A stretch of DNA of 64,000 nt from Trypanosoma brucei gambiense DAL972 (taxonomy: Eukaryota; Euglenozoa; Kinetoplastea; Trypanosomatida; Trypanosomatidae): positions 654,262-718,261 of the forward strand of contig NC_026739.1 in NCBI RefSeq assembly GCF_000210295.1, in the 5' to 3' direction. Below the pieces are notes generated by a model, which worked only from the letters and a program-made list of their open reading frames with translations, was not told where the DNA came from and did not search any database. Of the stretch, positions 27,327 to 37,652 are shown in pieces. Position numbers and translations under genes: made by a program. How positions within the stretch are numbered: position 1 is the stretch's first letter; every line of letters begins with the position of its first letter.

Positions 27327-30300
27327 ATGACAAATAATGAAGGCTCAATCTCGCCGAGTCATTCATTACCCAACTTTCTAATGTTGGATGCTGTGGAAGA
27401 GGATTTCACAAATCTTCCACTCGATTCGCTGCTCCTGCATAAGAACTGGAAGGGTCGTAAGGCGGGATTCGAACAAGTTCGGGACCAACCTAAAGAGTTG
27501 AGGATACACTTATTAAATAAACCCAAGAAAATATATGCGGAACAAAATATCGCAGCTCAAGAGGCTTTGTTCGAGGCGTTAGCGGCTCTTGTCCCATTCT
27601 GTGACAATGATGAATTGGATGTTCTTGCTGGTGAGCCACTCCGTGTCGTAGTGGAGAAGGGTTTGACGGGCCGTAGTAAGGCGGCCCAGGCTAGTTTCGC
27701 TTTTGCTCTTGATCTTGTCGGTGCTGGTAAGCAGACTCATGTGTTTAACGTTCTTCTCCCGGCGGTAGCTCACAAAACACCGAAGAATCGTATTGCCGCG
27801 ACTCAGCTCTGCGGACATATTGTTGATTTGTTCGGAGTTCACGGGCTCCCCGCAAAAGCTTTGTTGAAAGCAATGCAGCCCCTCTTCAACGACCCTAACC
27901 CTCAAGTCCGTAAAGAAGCCGCCAACTTGTGCTGCCACTGCTACAGCTACATCGGCGCAGGCGTTAAGAGCTGTCTTACTGACCTTCGCGAGGTTCAACT
28001 ACAGGAACTAGAGAAACAGTTTGAGAATATAGTGCTGGGAAGAGTCCCACGAAGGAACATTAAAGGTATTGAGACATCCACACCAATAAAATCTGTTGCC
28101 CCCATAGTGGGTATCGCTAGTCGTACCGATCGGTCTAATAATTTGGATGATGATGCATATGCAGCATGCAGTGAGGAACCGGTGGTTTCGAAAATACCTC
28201 GCACCTTCTACCTTACCGCATTAGATAGATCGGCGAGGTGGCAAGATCGTGTAGCTGCTGTGCAAGAAACAGTCCTTCCACTGATTAGTGTTCCAAAAAT
28301 ACGACAAAAAGACGACTACCACGAATTGTGTACAATGATACGAGAATATTTAGTAGACCCGCAGGCACCGCTGATGTTGGTAGGTTTCAAATGCATTCAG
28401 GAAATGGCTCGATCCCTTAGGAATGCCTTTGCGCCGTATGCGCGTACGTATCTGAATCCTCTTTTTGAGAAAATGAAAGACAAAAAAACTAGTGTCGTTG
28501 AGCACGTTACGACAACACTTGAATCGCTCATTCGATACCATTGTATTACATTAGATCAATGCCATGATGAAATTGACGTCACTCTACAGAGTCGTGTACC
28601 TAACCAGCGGCTAGCCTTAATTCAGTGGCTCTCTCGCTTGACCGACAAACTAGAACCCACTTGCTTCAATCGAATCTGTCGCGCGCAACCCATGTTAAGC
28701 CGTGTTCTGAACGATGAAAAGATTGAGAATCGGGAGGCGGCCTACATTTTTGTGGCAAAGTTAATGGCTCTCAATGGTGAGGAGCACTTCCAGGCGCTAC
28801 TCGTTTCACTAGACGAAAAGCAACGGGCAAAACTTGTGGCAATTATTAACAGTGCAGCGAATATGCAATGTACCCCCTCTAGTTCGCCTGCGAGAAAGGC
28901 GCCACGGCTGGAGCAGCGGTGCGAATCCATCGGCCAAAGACCTCAAAGTTCCTCTGTGGCATCCTCTTGCTCGAGGTCATCGGTGTGTGGCGCGCGCGGT
29001 GGGCGTTTGGGTCGAGCGCTTAGTCACAACAAGTCCCTTCCCGAACAGCCTCGTGTCTCCGGTATGGAGGACGCGGTAACGTTAGAGTCGATGCTTCCTT
29101 CAAAGGATGAGGCATTTAATCTCATTTTAGGTCTATTGGGCGGTGATATGACAGTTTCGGTGCTTCTTACAGCCAAGGAGTGGTCGAGTCGGCACTGTGG
29201 TGTTCTAAAGGTGAAAAATATGGTAGTTGGCTGGTCGGAAAAGGAATCCACAGATTATCTCGACCATGTAGTTGTCTATCTTCGTGTAGACCCTGGGTGG
29301 AGGGAATCCATATTCCAGGTATTTAATGCCATGGCTAGTGTATTGCAGGAAGTCGTTAACAAGGCGTCGAAGGTAAGCCCTGGAGCTGGTCATGCCATAA
29401 TATCAGGGTGCTTAGGTAGACTAACAGATCAAAAGAGCAAGTCAGTTGTATGCGATCTAATTACATCCCTCACAAAAAGTTTAGGCGCGGCATTTGTTTT
29501 GCGGCACGTGGTTGGGACGCTCGTGCAGATAAAAACGCCAAAGTTATTGCACGAGTCCAATGTGTTTATGACACAGTTGTTGCGTTCCACAACGGTGAGT
29601 CCTTCAGACGCGAAATGCGTTGTTGATTACGTTAATAATCACTGCGCTGAACATTTGTTTCCTACCGTCAGAACGACCGGTGCAACACTGTTGGCGATTA
29701 TCACTGCCGGTTCAGTAGCTTCAAACGAAGATACTCTGGAACAATCAGCGAATACATTGGGGCAAAGCGAAAACACTTCTCTTAATGGTACAGTAGCCAA
29801 CGCTTCTCGTACTGGCCCACGCCGCGAGGCCTCACAAGCGTCTACGGTGACATCATACCAGCCTGTGCGGGAACGTGACGAGAATGAGAGGTTGAGAACG
29901 AATTCCGTGACCACTAATGCAACAGAAGTGAAACCGACTTCACACCCGAGGCATGCTCATGTAGAGGCAAGTCGGTTGAACTCGTGGGACAAGCACAAAA
30001 AAATGTCCGCAGCCGTTGATGACGAAGAGAACCATGAAGCAGTTGACATCGGGCCGCAGCTTACTCTGCTCGCAAAGCAAATCACGGGTGCCCCCGACTG
30101 GAGAACCCGCTTGGAAGGGGTGAAAAAAGTTGAGGAACTTGTTTTCGCGAGCAACAAACGCATATGCCCAAATGGTGTGACGGAGATTATTGGTGCACTT
30201 CGTAGTCGATTTGATGAGACGAACAAAAACATTGTAGTTGATGCACTGCGCATCATATCATTGGTAGTTGAGGCAGCGGGGTTTTCAGCTTCGCGGACAG

Positions 30301-32192
30301 GTGTCAAGGGGCTCGTCCAGAGACTATTAGGGATGCTCGGGGACCAAAAGGTCAATTTGCGCGAGGAAGCCGCACGCTTGGCGGGAATTGCGCTGGACTG
30401 CTTAGGATTAGAACCAATTCTTCAACACATTCAAAAGCCGCTGATGGCGGAGTCTCACACTTCGAACTTAGTGGCGTTAGGCCTTATTGAAAAGGGTTTG
30501 GAGCAGAATACAGAAGGGAATGTCTCCCGGCGCGCAGTGAATTCTCTAGTACCCACTATAGTTCGGTTATGCATGAGTCGTATCCTCGAAGTGAGGTCTG
30601 CAGCGGAGCGTGTCATTGGCCATGTGCTCCCTTTTGTGGGTGAGGAAACGGTGCTGCGATCCGTGAAGAACCTTCGACCCGCTGAGCAACAAAGTGTGAT
30701 GGCTCTTCTAGGTCGTCAACTGCAGCATGCGTTACGGAACGGTAATGACGAAGGGACGCGCGCGCCCTCTGTTTGCTTGAATAACTCAACGAGTCCTCGC
30801 TGCTCCAACTCTTCGCCACGATCACAGTGCTCATCAAGAGCTGGAGCAAGGGAGAGTTGTGCGAATCTTCGAAGCCTTGAAGTATCCGGTGTCGTTCCTC
30901 CTGGAAAAATTCCACACATGAACCTTCCAATTATTCAAGCGCAATCGGCTTCTGAGGCATCTCTAACTAGCGTCACTGCTGCTAGCGCACGTAATGCACA
31001 AGGATTTTCTCGTAACGAGGAGCTTCTTTCGATCCAAGAGATGATGGTAGGTTTGCGGTCTGCTTCTGCCACAGCAGCCATGGCAGCATGCAGTGAATTT
31101 CTGCAACGTCTTCCAAACGGCGAAGATTGTGGAACACCCGAAATGATTCACGTTATGGTAGAGCGACTACACGACAATATCAAGCAACTAAACGTTGAGC
31201 TCGCACTCGACATTATTCGGTGTTTGAAAGCGACATTTGAGACAGAGCGCTGTGCGCAACGCTGCCACACCAGTCTCCTGTTTCGTATGTTAGGTATGAT
31301 TTTCGAATGTCTGCTGTCGGAATCTTTCTCACTTCACTCTAACGTCATCAAAGCTCTGAATAATACAACACTGACACTTCTAGAGCGGTGCCCTCCTAAC
31401 GATGTGTTCAGTGCATTAATGTCTCGCATGACGATGTACTCTTCAACGTACATCGAAAATGGGACAAAACCGAGCCTAAAGTACGTTCAAGTAACCGTTA
31501 AGTGTTTGATGAGACTCGGTTTTACTTCCATCTCACCGGAGAATGTCATCGTCTGTTGTCACGAATATTTGCTACAGCACCCGCCAACTGCCTTTCGTAA
31601 CTTGGACGACATTTCCATACGAACAGTGAAGACAATTTTGCAAGATTTCTGCCGACGGTATGGGTTGTCACTCCTTGAGATGACTAATAAGCTCGTTGGA
31701 TCACAGAACCTTGTTTCACATTTCATCCGATCATGTTTGGATGTGGAAGAACAGATTGCACAGAGAGATAACGTCAAAGATCCCAACCGCAAGGTGGAAT
31801 ACCTGCAGCAGAGTCGAAAAGTGACGGAAAAGGGTGCGGCTGCCACTCAGAATGAGCAGGTTAACAACCAAAAAAAAGGTGCACAGCACGTTGACCCGCA
31901 AACGTATTGCACTTCACGTGGCAGCTTATCTGAAAGTGCTGCACCGGATGATGCGTCTGTTGTTGGAATATTCAGCCGGATTCGTAACCACGAAACAACC
32001 AATAGTGGAATTGAGGAGCTGTATCAGTTCATTAAGTGCCATCCACGCAATCCAACCTTTGAGAAGCAATTTCGGCGGTGCTCGGAGGCGTTCCGTTCCT
32101 ACATCAAAAGAAAAATGGAGTCTCAGATGATGAAGGATGATGACAAGCCGCCGGGGTTCGCACTTCCTGAGATTCTACGACTCACCGCTTAA
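27327..32192 (+). CDS. XMAP215/ch-TOG family multi-TOG microtubule protein
   Basis: 1621 residues of mainly HEAT-like helical repeats. The N-terminus has LPLDSLLLHKNWKGRKAGFE, the signature opening of XMAP215/Dis1 TOG1. Approximate TOG-like arrays: 25-240; 285-520 (opening ALDRSARWQDRVAAVQE); 585-800; 905-1130 (APDWRTRLEGVKKVEEL); and a more divergent one at 1230-1470. Ser/Arg-rich linkers separate them, notably ~530-580 and ~1140-1220. Members bind tubulin and promote microtubule growth, so spindle, cytoskeletal or flagellar microtubules are expected sites. CLASP is the main alternative, but the HKNWK.R opening and number of TOG arrays favour XMAP215. The start is ATG 27327, the first ATG after an AG at 27129-27130. 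The ~197-base leader is strikingly purine-rich. Confidence 0.85.
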   Translation: MTNNEGSISPSHSLPNFLMLDAVEEDFTNLPLDSLLLHKNWKGRKAGFEQVRDQPKELRIHLLNKPKKIYAEQNIAAQEALFEALAALVPFCDNDELDVLAGEPLRVVVEKGLTGRSKAAQASFAFALDLVGAGKQTHVFNVLLPAVAHKTPKNRIAATQLCGHIVDLFGVHGLPAKALLKAMQPLFNDPNPQVRKEAANLCCHCYSYIGAGVKSCLTDLREVQLQELEKQFENIVLGRVPRRNIKGIETSTPIKSVAPIVGIASRTDRSNNLDDDAYAACSEEPVVSKIPRTFYLTALDRSARWQDRVAAVQETVLPLISVPKIRQKDDYHELCTMIREYLVDPQAPLMLVGFKCIQEMARSLRNAFAPYARTYLNPLFEKMKDKKTSVVEHVTTTLESLIRYHCITLDQCHDEIDVTLQSRVPNQRLALIQWLSRLTDKLEPTCFNRICRAQPMLSRVLNDEKIENREAAYIFVAKLMALNGEEHFQALLVSLDEKQRAKLVAIINSAANMQCTPSSSPARKAPRLEQRCESIGQRPQSSSVASSCSRSSVCGARGGRLGRALSHNKSLPEQPRVSGMEDAVTLESMLPSKDEAFNLILGLLGGDMTVSVLLTAKEWSSRHCGVLKVKNMVVGWSEKESTDYLDHVVVYLRVDPGWRESIFQVFNAMASVLQEVVNKASKVSPGAGHAIISGCLGRLTDQKSKSVVCDLITSLTKSLGAAFVLRHVVGTLVQIKTPKLLHESNVFMTQLLRSTTVSPSDAKCVVDYVNNHCAEHLFPTVRTTGATLLAIITAGSVASNEDTLEQSANTLGQSENTSLNGTVANASRTGPRREASQASTVTSYQPVRERDENERLRTNSVTTNATEVKPTSHPRHAHVEASRLNSWDKHKKMSAAVDDEENHEAVDIGPQLTLLAKQITGAPDWRTRLEGVKKVEELVFASNKRICPNGVTEIIGALRSRFDETNKNIVVDALRIISLVVEAAGFSASRTGVKGLVQRLLGMLGDQKVNLREEAARLAGIALDCLGLEPILQHIQKPLMAESHTSNLVALGLIEKGLEQNTEGNVSRRAVNSLVPTIVRLCMSRILEVRSAAERVIGHVLPFVGEETVLRSVKNLRPAEQQSVMALLGRQLQHALRNGNDEGTRAPSVCLNNSTSPRCSNSSPRSQCSSRAGARESCANLRSLEVSGVVPPGKIPHMNLPIIQAQSASEASLTSVTAASARNAQGFSRNEELLSIQEMMVGLRSASATAAMAACSEFLQRLPNGEDCGTPEMIHVMVERLHDNIKQLNVELALDIIRCLKATFETERCAQRCHTSLLFRMLGMIFECLLSESFSLHSNVIKALNNTTLTLLERCPPNDVFSALMSRMTMYSSTYIENGTKPSLKYVQVTVKCLMRLGFTSISPENVIVCCHEYLLQHPPTAFRNLDDISIRTVKTILQDFCRRYGLSLLEMTNKLVGSQNLVSHFIRSCLDVEEQIAQRDNVKDPNRKVEYLQQSRKVTEKGAAATQNEQVNNQKKGAQHVDPQTYCTSRGSLSESAAPDDASVVGIFSRIRNHETTNSGIEELYQFIKCHPRNPTFEKQFRRCSEAFRSYIKRKMESQMMKDDDKPPGFALPEILRLTA

Positions 32193-33248
32193 ATTCCTCT
32201 CCGTTATTTCCTTCAAAACATATACAAGCATGTGTGTATAGATAAATATATATACGTACATACTTGTATTCATTTATATTTGTTTATTTATATATTATGT
32301 GTCGTAATGTTTCTTTTTATATCTAACGGCGCGTGCGTGAGTAAACTGTCATTCATCATTTAAACGAAGATGAAAGGAAGAAAAATAGAGAGGTGTATCC
32401 CAGTTGAGAAAAGAAACAACTCATTTGTTGTACAAAATAGAAGCGCTTACACTATTGTTAGCGGTATAAGATTCCTAAGGAAAAGACAAACATAAGGGGG
32501 AAATCATGGCCTCTTTGTTGCAAGCACATCACCAAAGGAGGAAAAAGGAAACTGACAGAATAGGGTTGGAGGAAGCGAACGTGGGGGCGGTTAGAGGTGG
32601 ACCGTGTCAGTGTCAAAGGAAGAATGCAAACGGAAGTAGGGGAGTGTATCAGAGAAGAAAGAAGAGGAGATTAATAGGGTACACATATACGTACATATTT
32701 TTTTTTTCGGAAAATGCGAGGTATTCAGACTCGAAGGACGGTACGAGCGTTCCACAATTTTTCTTGCCGTTTTTTTTCTTTACCGTTGTCATCAGGGTGC
32801 TTGTTCATTTATTCGTGTTCTTTAATTTTGTGTGCTCTTCCCCTCCTTTTCTGCGGTATTAATGTTTCTGATCTTCCCTCTCTTACAATGCTACTGATCC
32901 TTAGTGTGCCTCTTATTCGTGTCACGTGTTTCCTAATCTTCCTTCTACTATTACTATTATTACTACTACTGATTTTCCCATCTTTGCCATTACTGAGTTT
33001 GTTATGTTTTGAGTCTCTTTTTTCCTCGCGACGCGGTACCCTTCTTTCCCCTCATTTTTACTTTCGTTGTTGTTTTTATCTTATGTTGTGGTTTGCTTCA
33101 TAACTGCGCTTCTTTGTCGTTTTCTCTGGTATGGTTTATTTATTTTTTTTCCTTTCCCTTTAAGCAGTTACCCAACTTGTGCGGAAAAGCTGTAGAAAAG
33201 GATAACCAGAAGCCACATCTTTGACTCCTTAAGCCAGCACCTGCGATA
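32193..33248 (+). other. Intergenic between TOG gene and IFT46
   Basis: AT-rich sequence (32215-32300), a purine-rich block (~32360-32690), then a long T/C-rich part ending in TTTCCCTTTAAGCAG (AGs at 33163-33164 and 33166-33167). The ATG frame at 32506 crosses low-complexity sequence and is not supported. No gene seen. Confidence 0.5.
33148..33167 (+). promoter_or_regulatory. Predicted trans-splice acceptor, IFT46 mRNA
   Basis: Pyrimidine tract followed by AAGCAG; the first ATG after it is the IFT46 start. Confidence 0.6.
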
Positions 33249-34556
33249 ATGCCCCGAGGATCAAGCAAATCCAAGAAGGAGGTATCTGAGGAGCCCAAAA
33301 CTACAGGCGGGAGCGGTGGTGACGCTACAGAAACAAGTCCTCCCACCCCAAAAGCAAAGAAGGGAAAGGGTGGAGATAAAATCCTTGTCAACGAGCCGAA
33401 TGATGAAAAACACACTGTGGAGGATGCACGAACCGTGCAAACACCATCTGATCACGAGACAAGCGCGGCTAGAAAAAAACCACCCCCAAAGGACGTAAAA
33501 GATGAAAAGAAAAGCGAACCTGCTCATGGAGGTGGGAGATTGCTGAAGAATAACCCCAATGATGAAGTGGTTCCGGTGGAAGGCATGCATAACGTCGCAA
33601 CACCCCGCTCTGGTCTCATCACAACTGAGAGTGATGGTGCAAAAGGCACAATGCTACGAAACGCCCCCCACGACGAAGCGATTCCCGTATCTGGACATGC
33701 TATAACAATGGACACACCAAAGAGGACGATTGACGTCCATCCGGGGACCATTACTAACACAGACGACGATGATGACCCCAAAAGCACAGAGGAGGAGGAG
33801 AGTGTTCCAATCGGCCGTACACGCGGGTATTGCAACCCCAGACCGGAGGCCATTAACCTGGAGGCGGAAGTACCAGAGACAACAGCTCCAAATCTTGGGT
33901 ACAAACCACAGGAGTACGCTATGGTGAACGCCAACGCTAGTCGCGAAGTGCAGGAACTTTTTAAACGCATTCTTGATTATCAACCTCAGACGCCAGAACT
34001 TCCCGCCAAGCTACGTCCATTTATTCCCGACTACGTTCCTTCCATTGGCGACCTCGATCCATTCTGTAAGATTCCACGACCTGATGGCAAGCCCGACGGT
34101 CTGGGTATATATGTGTTGGATGAACCTTCTGTGGCACAATCTAATCCTGCCGTAGTCCTACTAGAACTTCGTGCAACAAATATTCATTCCGTTGGTGGCT
34201 TAGCGGAAGCTGTGGATTCTTTTGAGGATGCAGCAAATAGACCGGAGGTGATTGATCGCTGGATAAATGATGTGAAGAAGGTACACTATAAAAAGCCTTT
34301 ACCCACCATTAACTACCAAAAACCTATGCCTGAGATAGATTTGCTTTTGCAGGTGTGGCCACAGGAATTCGAAGAATTCCTCAATTCGGATGTGCAGTTC
34401 CCACCCCCTCAAATCGATCTTGATTTGGATCAGTATGTGAGGGCCTTGTGTTGTATTCTCGATATTCCCACTTATACCTCACTTATTGACTCCTTGCACG
34501 TGATGTTCACGCTCTATCAGGAGTTTAGGGCGAATCAACACTTTCAACACGAATAG
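33249..34556 (+). CDS. IFT46: Intraflagellar transport protein IFT46
   Basis: The C-terminal ~210 of 435 residues match IFT46 throughout: YVPSIGDLDPFCKIPRPDGKP, then LGIYVLDEPSVAQSNP, a PLPTINYQKPMPEIDLLLQ block, and a final ILDIPTYTSLIDSLHVMFTL helix pair. IFT46 is an IFT-B core subunit (with IFT52 and IFT88), needed to build and maintain the flagellum and implicated elsewhere in carrying outer-arm dynein. The N-terminal ~220 residues are lysine-rich, low in complexity and longer than in the ~300-residue animal protein. They contain three degenerate copies of an NxPxDExxxV...TP unit (residues ~45-66, 98-119, 135-157). The start is the first ATG after AGs at 33163-33167. Confidence 0.93.
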   Translation: MPRGSSKSKKEVSEEPKTTGGSGGDATETSPPTPKAKKGKGGDKILVNEPNDEKHTVEDARTVQTPSDHETSAARKKPPPKDVKDEKKSEPAHGGGRLLKNNPNDEVVPVEGMHNVATPRSGLITTESDGAKGTMLRNAPHDEAIPVSGHAITMDTPKRTIDVHPGTITNTDDDDDPKSTEEEESVPIGRTRGYCNPRPEAINLEAEVPETTAPNLGYKPQEYAMVNANASREVQELFKRILDYQPQTPELPAKLRPFIPDYVPSIGDLDPFCKIPRPDGKPDGLGIYVLDEPSVAQSNPAVVLLELRATNIHSVGGLAEAVDSFEDAANRPEVIDRWINDVKKVHYKKPLPTINYQKPMPEIDLLLQVWPQEFEEFLNSDVQFPPPQIDLDLDQYVRALCCILDIPTYTSLIDSLHVMFTLYQEFRANQHFQHE

Positions 34557-35021
34557 AATTTCTACAAGTTTGCTTCAGTTCAATTGAGGAAGTCAAGGGG
34601 TGGAGTGTGGAGGAGGAGGAGGAGGAGAAAGGACGGAAATTGGGGAATGATTGCGGAATAGGATACAACAGACAAAAAACAATCAAAAACAAAGTGGAGA
34701 GGGAAACCGAGGAGAGAGGAGACAATAAAGACAATATGAGGGTGAAAATTGGATGTCGTTGGTTACTAAACGACAAACCAACATCTTCCTTGGTTGCTGG
34801 GGACAATAATTCCATACAGTTGTGGGGACCCCACTGCTGTTGTAACTACATCTATTGTGAATTATGTGTGGGTTCTACCCTCTTTTACTCTTCATGCACT
34901 TTCTATGACAGTGATTTTTTTTTTTTACATTTAGTATGCGTAGTTGAGTACACAAGAAATAATTTCAAGAAAAAAAATTACAGTACAATTTGGCGCCGTG
35001 TGATTTTATCGTTTAATAGTC
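34557..35021 (+). other. Intergenic between IFT46 and CDK-like kinase
   Basis: Starts purine-rich with a GGA repeat (~34608-34627). A T-run (34917-34926) is followed by AG 34933-34934. A three-codon ATG frame (ATG CGT AGT TGA) begins at 34936 if that AG is used. No gene seen. Confidence 0.5.
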
Positions 35022-36338
35022 ATGGATTCACCAACTGAGTTTTCTTGTGGTACACAATGGGATGATGATAGACGAGGGGAGGAACCACTACTTCCAGAAC
35101 TTACACTGCACGGTTGCGGCCTTCGGAACTTGTCTTTGATAGTGCGTGGTGCTCAAGGAGCTGTTTATTCGGCACACGACGAGAATGGTAATCGCTTTGC
35201 GGTCAAGAGACTTTTCACGCAGCGCAGCGATTTTGGGATTCGTGGCGTTTCTGAAGGCGCATTGCGGGAAGCGACATTACTGACACTTGTTAGACAGGAA
35301 ATGGAAAAACTGGTACATGACACCGCTTTTGATGTTGTCCGTCTGCAGGGAGTGGTTGAAGCACCATACAAAGAACTATGTCTTATTTTGGAGTATTGTT
35401 CTCTCGACCTCTCACAGGTGGTCGTCAAGTCTAAGCGTCACACGCGAAGTTTTCCTTTAGTTGCCGAGGGACCTCAGGTGCGGTGCCCCGTGCTTTCGAA
35501 TATGGGTGTTGTTCGGTATCTATTGCGCGGAATTCTCCAAATACTCAACAATCTCCATGTTAATTGCCGTATTATCCATCGTGATGTGAAACTGAGCAAC
35601 TTTCTCGTTAGAGGGGACGGCAGCGTTAGGTTGAGTGATTTTGGAAGTGCCCGTTTGCTGCATGAGACTGTAGAGGAAAAGGAAGCAGCTGAGTGCGTTA
35701 CTAGCGATCCGCAGGATGAAGACGAGGTTGACTGTAGCGATCCGTTTTCTCACAGCTGCGAAGGTTACACTCCCGCTGCTCAGCGGACAACTTTGATATA
35801 TCAAGCACCTGAATGTCTACTTGGGGAACGCACGTACACAACTGCTGTGGACGTATGGGCTGTTGGTATTGTTTTTGCCGAAATATTGCTTCAACGTCAC
35901 CTCTTCCGTTCTGTCAATGAATTAACGTTGATATCAGACATTTGGAGGCTTCTAGGAACACCTTCAACTAAAGGCGAAGATCCCAACATTCAGGGCACCA
36001 ATGGCGTGACATTTGCGGCACCCACTGAACCCACTGTCGACGTAAAGTTTAATGATGATATTGTTAGTCCGGAGGGACGTGATTTGCTGAAAAAAATGCT
36101 TGAAGTGGATCCCAAGAAGCGTGTCACGGCAGCGGATGCATTGCGTCATCCGTTTCTGACCAGCGTAGATGCACAACTGAGTCTAAAGGAGGCCCCTGCG
36201 CTGTGGAGAGAAAAAGTAAAAGAATGTTTGGAAGGGGGAACACAGGCAGTCCCCATGGGGGCTCCATTCCTTGCTTTAGATGACGATGAGGAAGAAGAAG
36301 AAGAGGAAGACGTTGACATGAACATGGCCACACTTTGA
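35022..36338 (+). CDS. CRK11: CDK-like (cdc2-related) protein kinase
   Basis: A complete CMGC/CDK-type kinase domain: Gly loop GAQGAVYSA, Lys62 in FAVKRLF, C-helix GVSEGALRE (residues 75-83) in the place of PSTAIRE, catalytic loop HRDVKLSN (Asp188), DFG at 206-208, and APE at 262-264. YTTAVDVWAVGIVFAEIL and a CDK-style C-lobe (PKKRVTAADALRHPFL) follow. The Thr-Tyr pair that Wee1 targets in the Gly loop of CDK1 is absent. The activation segment is ~30 residues longer than in CDK2 and acidic. The C-terminus ends in a run of Asp/Glu. The cyclin partner is unknown. Symbol CRK11 is from memory of the T. brucei set and should be treated as provisional; CDK10/11-like relatives are the alternative. 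Confidence 0.82.
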   Translation: MDSPTEFSCGTQWDDDRRGEEPLLPELTLHGCGLRNLSLIVRGAQGAVYSAHDENGNRFAVKRLFTQRSDFGIRGVSEGALREATLLTLVRQEMEKLVHDTAFDVVRLQGVVEAPYKELCLILEYCSLDLSQVVVKSKRHTRSFPLVAEGPQVRCPVLSNMGVVRYLLRGILQILNNLHVNCRIIHRDVKLSNFLVRGDGSVRLSDFGSARLLHETVEEKEAAECVTSDPQDEDEVDCSDPFSHSCEGYTPAAQRTTLIYQAPECLLGERTYTTAVDVWAVGIVFAEILLQRHLFRSVNELTLISDIWRLLGTPSTKGEDPNIQGTNGVTFAAPTEPTVDVKFNDDIVSPEGRDLLKKMLEVDPKKRVTAADALRHPFLTSVDAQLSLKEAPALWREKVKECLEGGTQAVPMGAPFLALDDDEEEEEEEDVDMNMATL

Positions 36339-36761
36339 GCGATGGTGTTGGTTTTCCCCTGCCCGATTTTCCTTCTCACCACCTCCGGCCATGATATGTT
36401 TACAGTTTTTTTTTTTTAAAAAAAAGCTGTTTGAAACAATGAGGCGGTAATGAAGTTGAGGTGGACGAATAGTAAATAATGTGAGAAGTGCTACGTGGAA
36501 AAGAAGGAATACCGTGCATCGATAAGGTGATTCTGAGCCCACTTTATCTCGTTTTTTTTTACCACTGTGTGCTTTGTTAACCCCATTTAACTTCATATAG
36601 TCTCATGATAGCTCCCATTTTACAGATGAAAAAAAAAAGTAGCCTCTTTTTCTTAGATATTGTCGTTGTGCTTGTCTAATTCCTTCACCTCGCTTCACTT
36701 GTTTGCTATACCTTTTCCATTCTTTCAAAGTTGACGAACATTTTTGTTTTCAGTAATTTCA
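36339..36761 (+). other. Intergenic between CDK-like kinase and J protein
   Basis: Contains a T12A8 self-complementary tract (36406-36425) and, near the 3' end, pyrimidine-rich sequence ending in AG 36752-36753. No gene seen. Confidence 0.55.
36745..36753 (+). promoter_or_regulatory. Predicted trans-splice acceptor, J-protein mRNA
   Basis: Short T-rich run ending in CAG nine bases before the ATG, with more pyrimidines upstream (36710-36735). It decides start 36762. Confidence 0.65.
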
Positions 36762-37652
36762 ATGCAAAAAAATCAGACTGCATATTATCGTACACTCGGT
36801 GTCAACCGGGAGGCTACTCAAGAAGAAATAAGTAAAGCATATCGAACGCTTGCTATGAAATTACACCCTGACAGACCAGGCGGAAGCATGGAAAAGTTTC
36901 AGCTGCTTCAAAGAGCATACGAGGTGCTGGGTAACGAATTCTCTCGATCCAACTACGATGCGGAGCTCCAAAGACGAAAAAGTAAAAGGATTGGCTTTAA
37001 GCGCCCTCCGGATTTGGATGGTGTGCTCATGCCGGTGTACTACAAACTTGCTAATGGCGACTTGTACACATTTGAGACGGCAGTAAGTCAAATGGGCTGT
37101 ACATTCAGGCATGGCGATATTATTTCATTTGGCGAGAAAATGGGCTGCTTCGTGGGGCTCGCAGGGGATGACTTTTATTATTGGCGCCGAGAGGGCAGCA
37201 ATCACGCAACCAAACTTTGTCAGAGAGGGAGTTTTGGTGTGGGTTCCGTCAATTTGGTTATGCGCGCGAATTTACAAAACTATAACATCTCACAACTACG
37301 CACACTTGCTGATGCACCTCTAGGGAGATATCGCCCAACTTCCCCCGGTCCTACCACTAAAGCCGCCACTCCGAAGGCTGCGGATTGTTCCACCACTAGG
37401 ACGAACAAATGGGCAACCACGACACCACGGAAAGGGGACTTGAGATCGGAATGTGAACTGGCGCGGCTCGCTATCACGCGACAAGTTGAGCAACGCCGTT
37501 TTGAAAAAAATGTTCGTGCCTTGTTAAAGAAGGAGCGCGAAGCACGTGAATGCATTGACGAAGTTTGTAAAGCGACCATGGAGGATTGCCGCGTGGAGTT
37601 TGAAGAAGCATTAAAACAAAAAATTGTGACCGCAAAAACAAGAAGATCATAA
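36762..37652 (+). CDS. J-domain (DnaJ/HSP40) co-chaperone, type III
   Basis: Residues ~6-70 form a J domain (AYYRTLGVNREATQEEISKA) with the HPD tripeptide at 35-37 and the closing YEVLGNEFSRSNYD. It should stimulate an HSP70 ATPase. There is no Gly/Phe region or Cys-rich zinc domain, so it is type III. Residues ~85-175 form a compact all-beta-looking segment (GDIISFGEKMGCFVGLAGDDFYYW) that resembles glycine-bearing repeats I associate with kinetoplastid-specific proteins; this is a weak resemblance. Residues ~225-290 are a charged helix (QVEQRRFEKNVRALLKKERE). No targeting signal is clear. The start is ATG 36762, nine bases after a strong TTTTGTTTTCAG acceptor (AG 36752-36753). Confidence 0.88.
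   Translation: MQKNQTAYYRTLGVNREATQEEISKAYRTLAMKLHPDRPGGSMEKFQLLQRAYEVLGNEFSRSNYDAELQRRKSKRIGFKRPPDLDGVLMPVYYKLANGDLYTFETAVSQMGCTFRHGDIISFGEKMGCFVGLAGDDFYYWRREGSNHATKLCQRGSFGVGSVNLVMRANLQNYNISQLRTLADAPLGRYRPTSPGPTTKAATPKAADCSTTRTNKWATTTPRKGDLRSECELARLAITRQVEQRRFEKNVRALLKKEREARECIDEVCKATMEDCRVEFEEALKQKIVTAKTRRS

Noticed and set aside
32506..33224. Overlapping frames between the TOG gene and IFT46
   Set aside because: Low-complexity purine- then pyrimidine-derived residues, no splice signal in suitable position, no similarity to known proteins.
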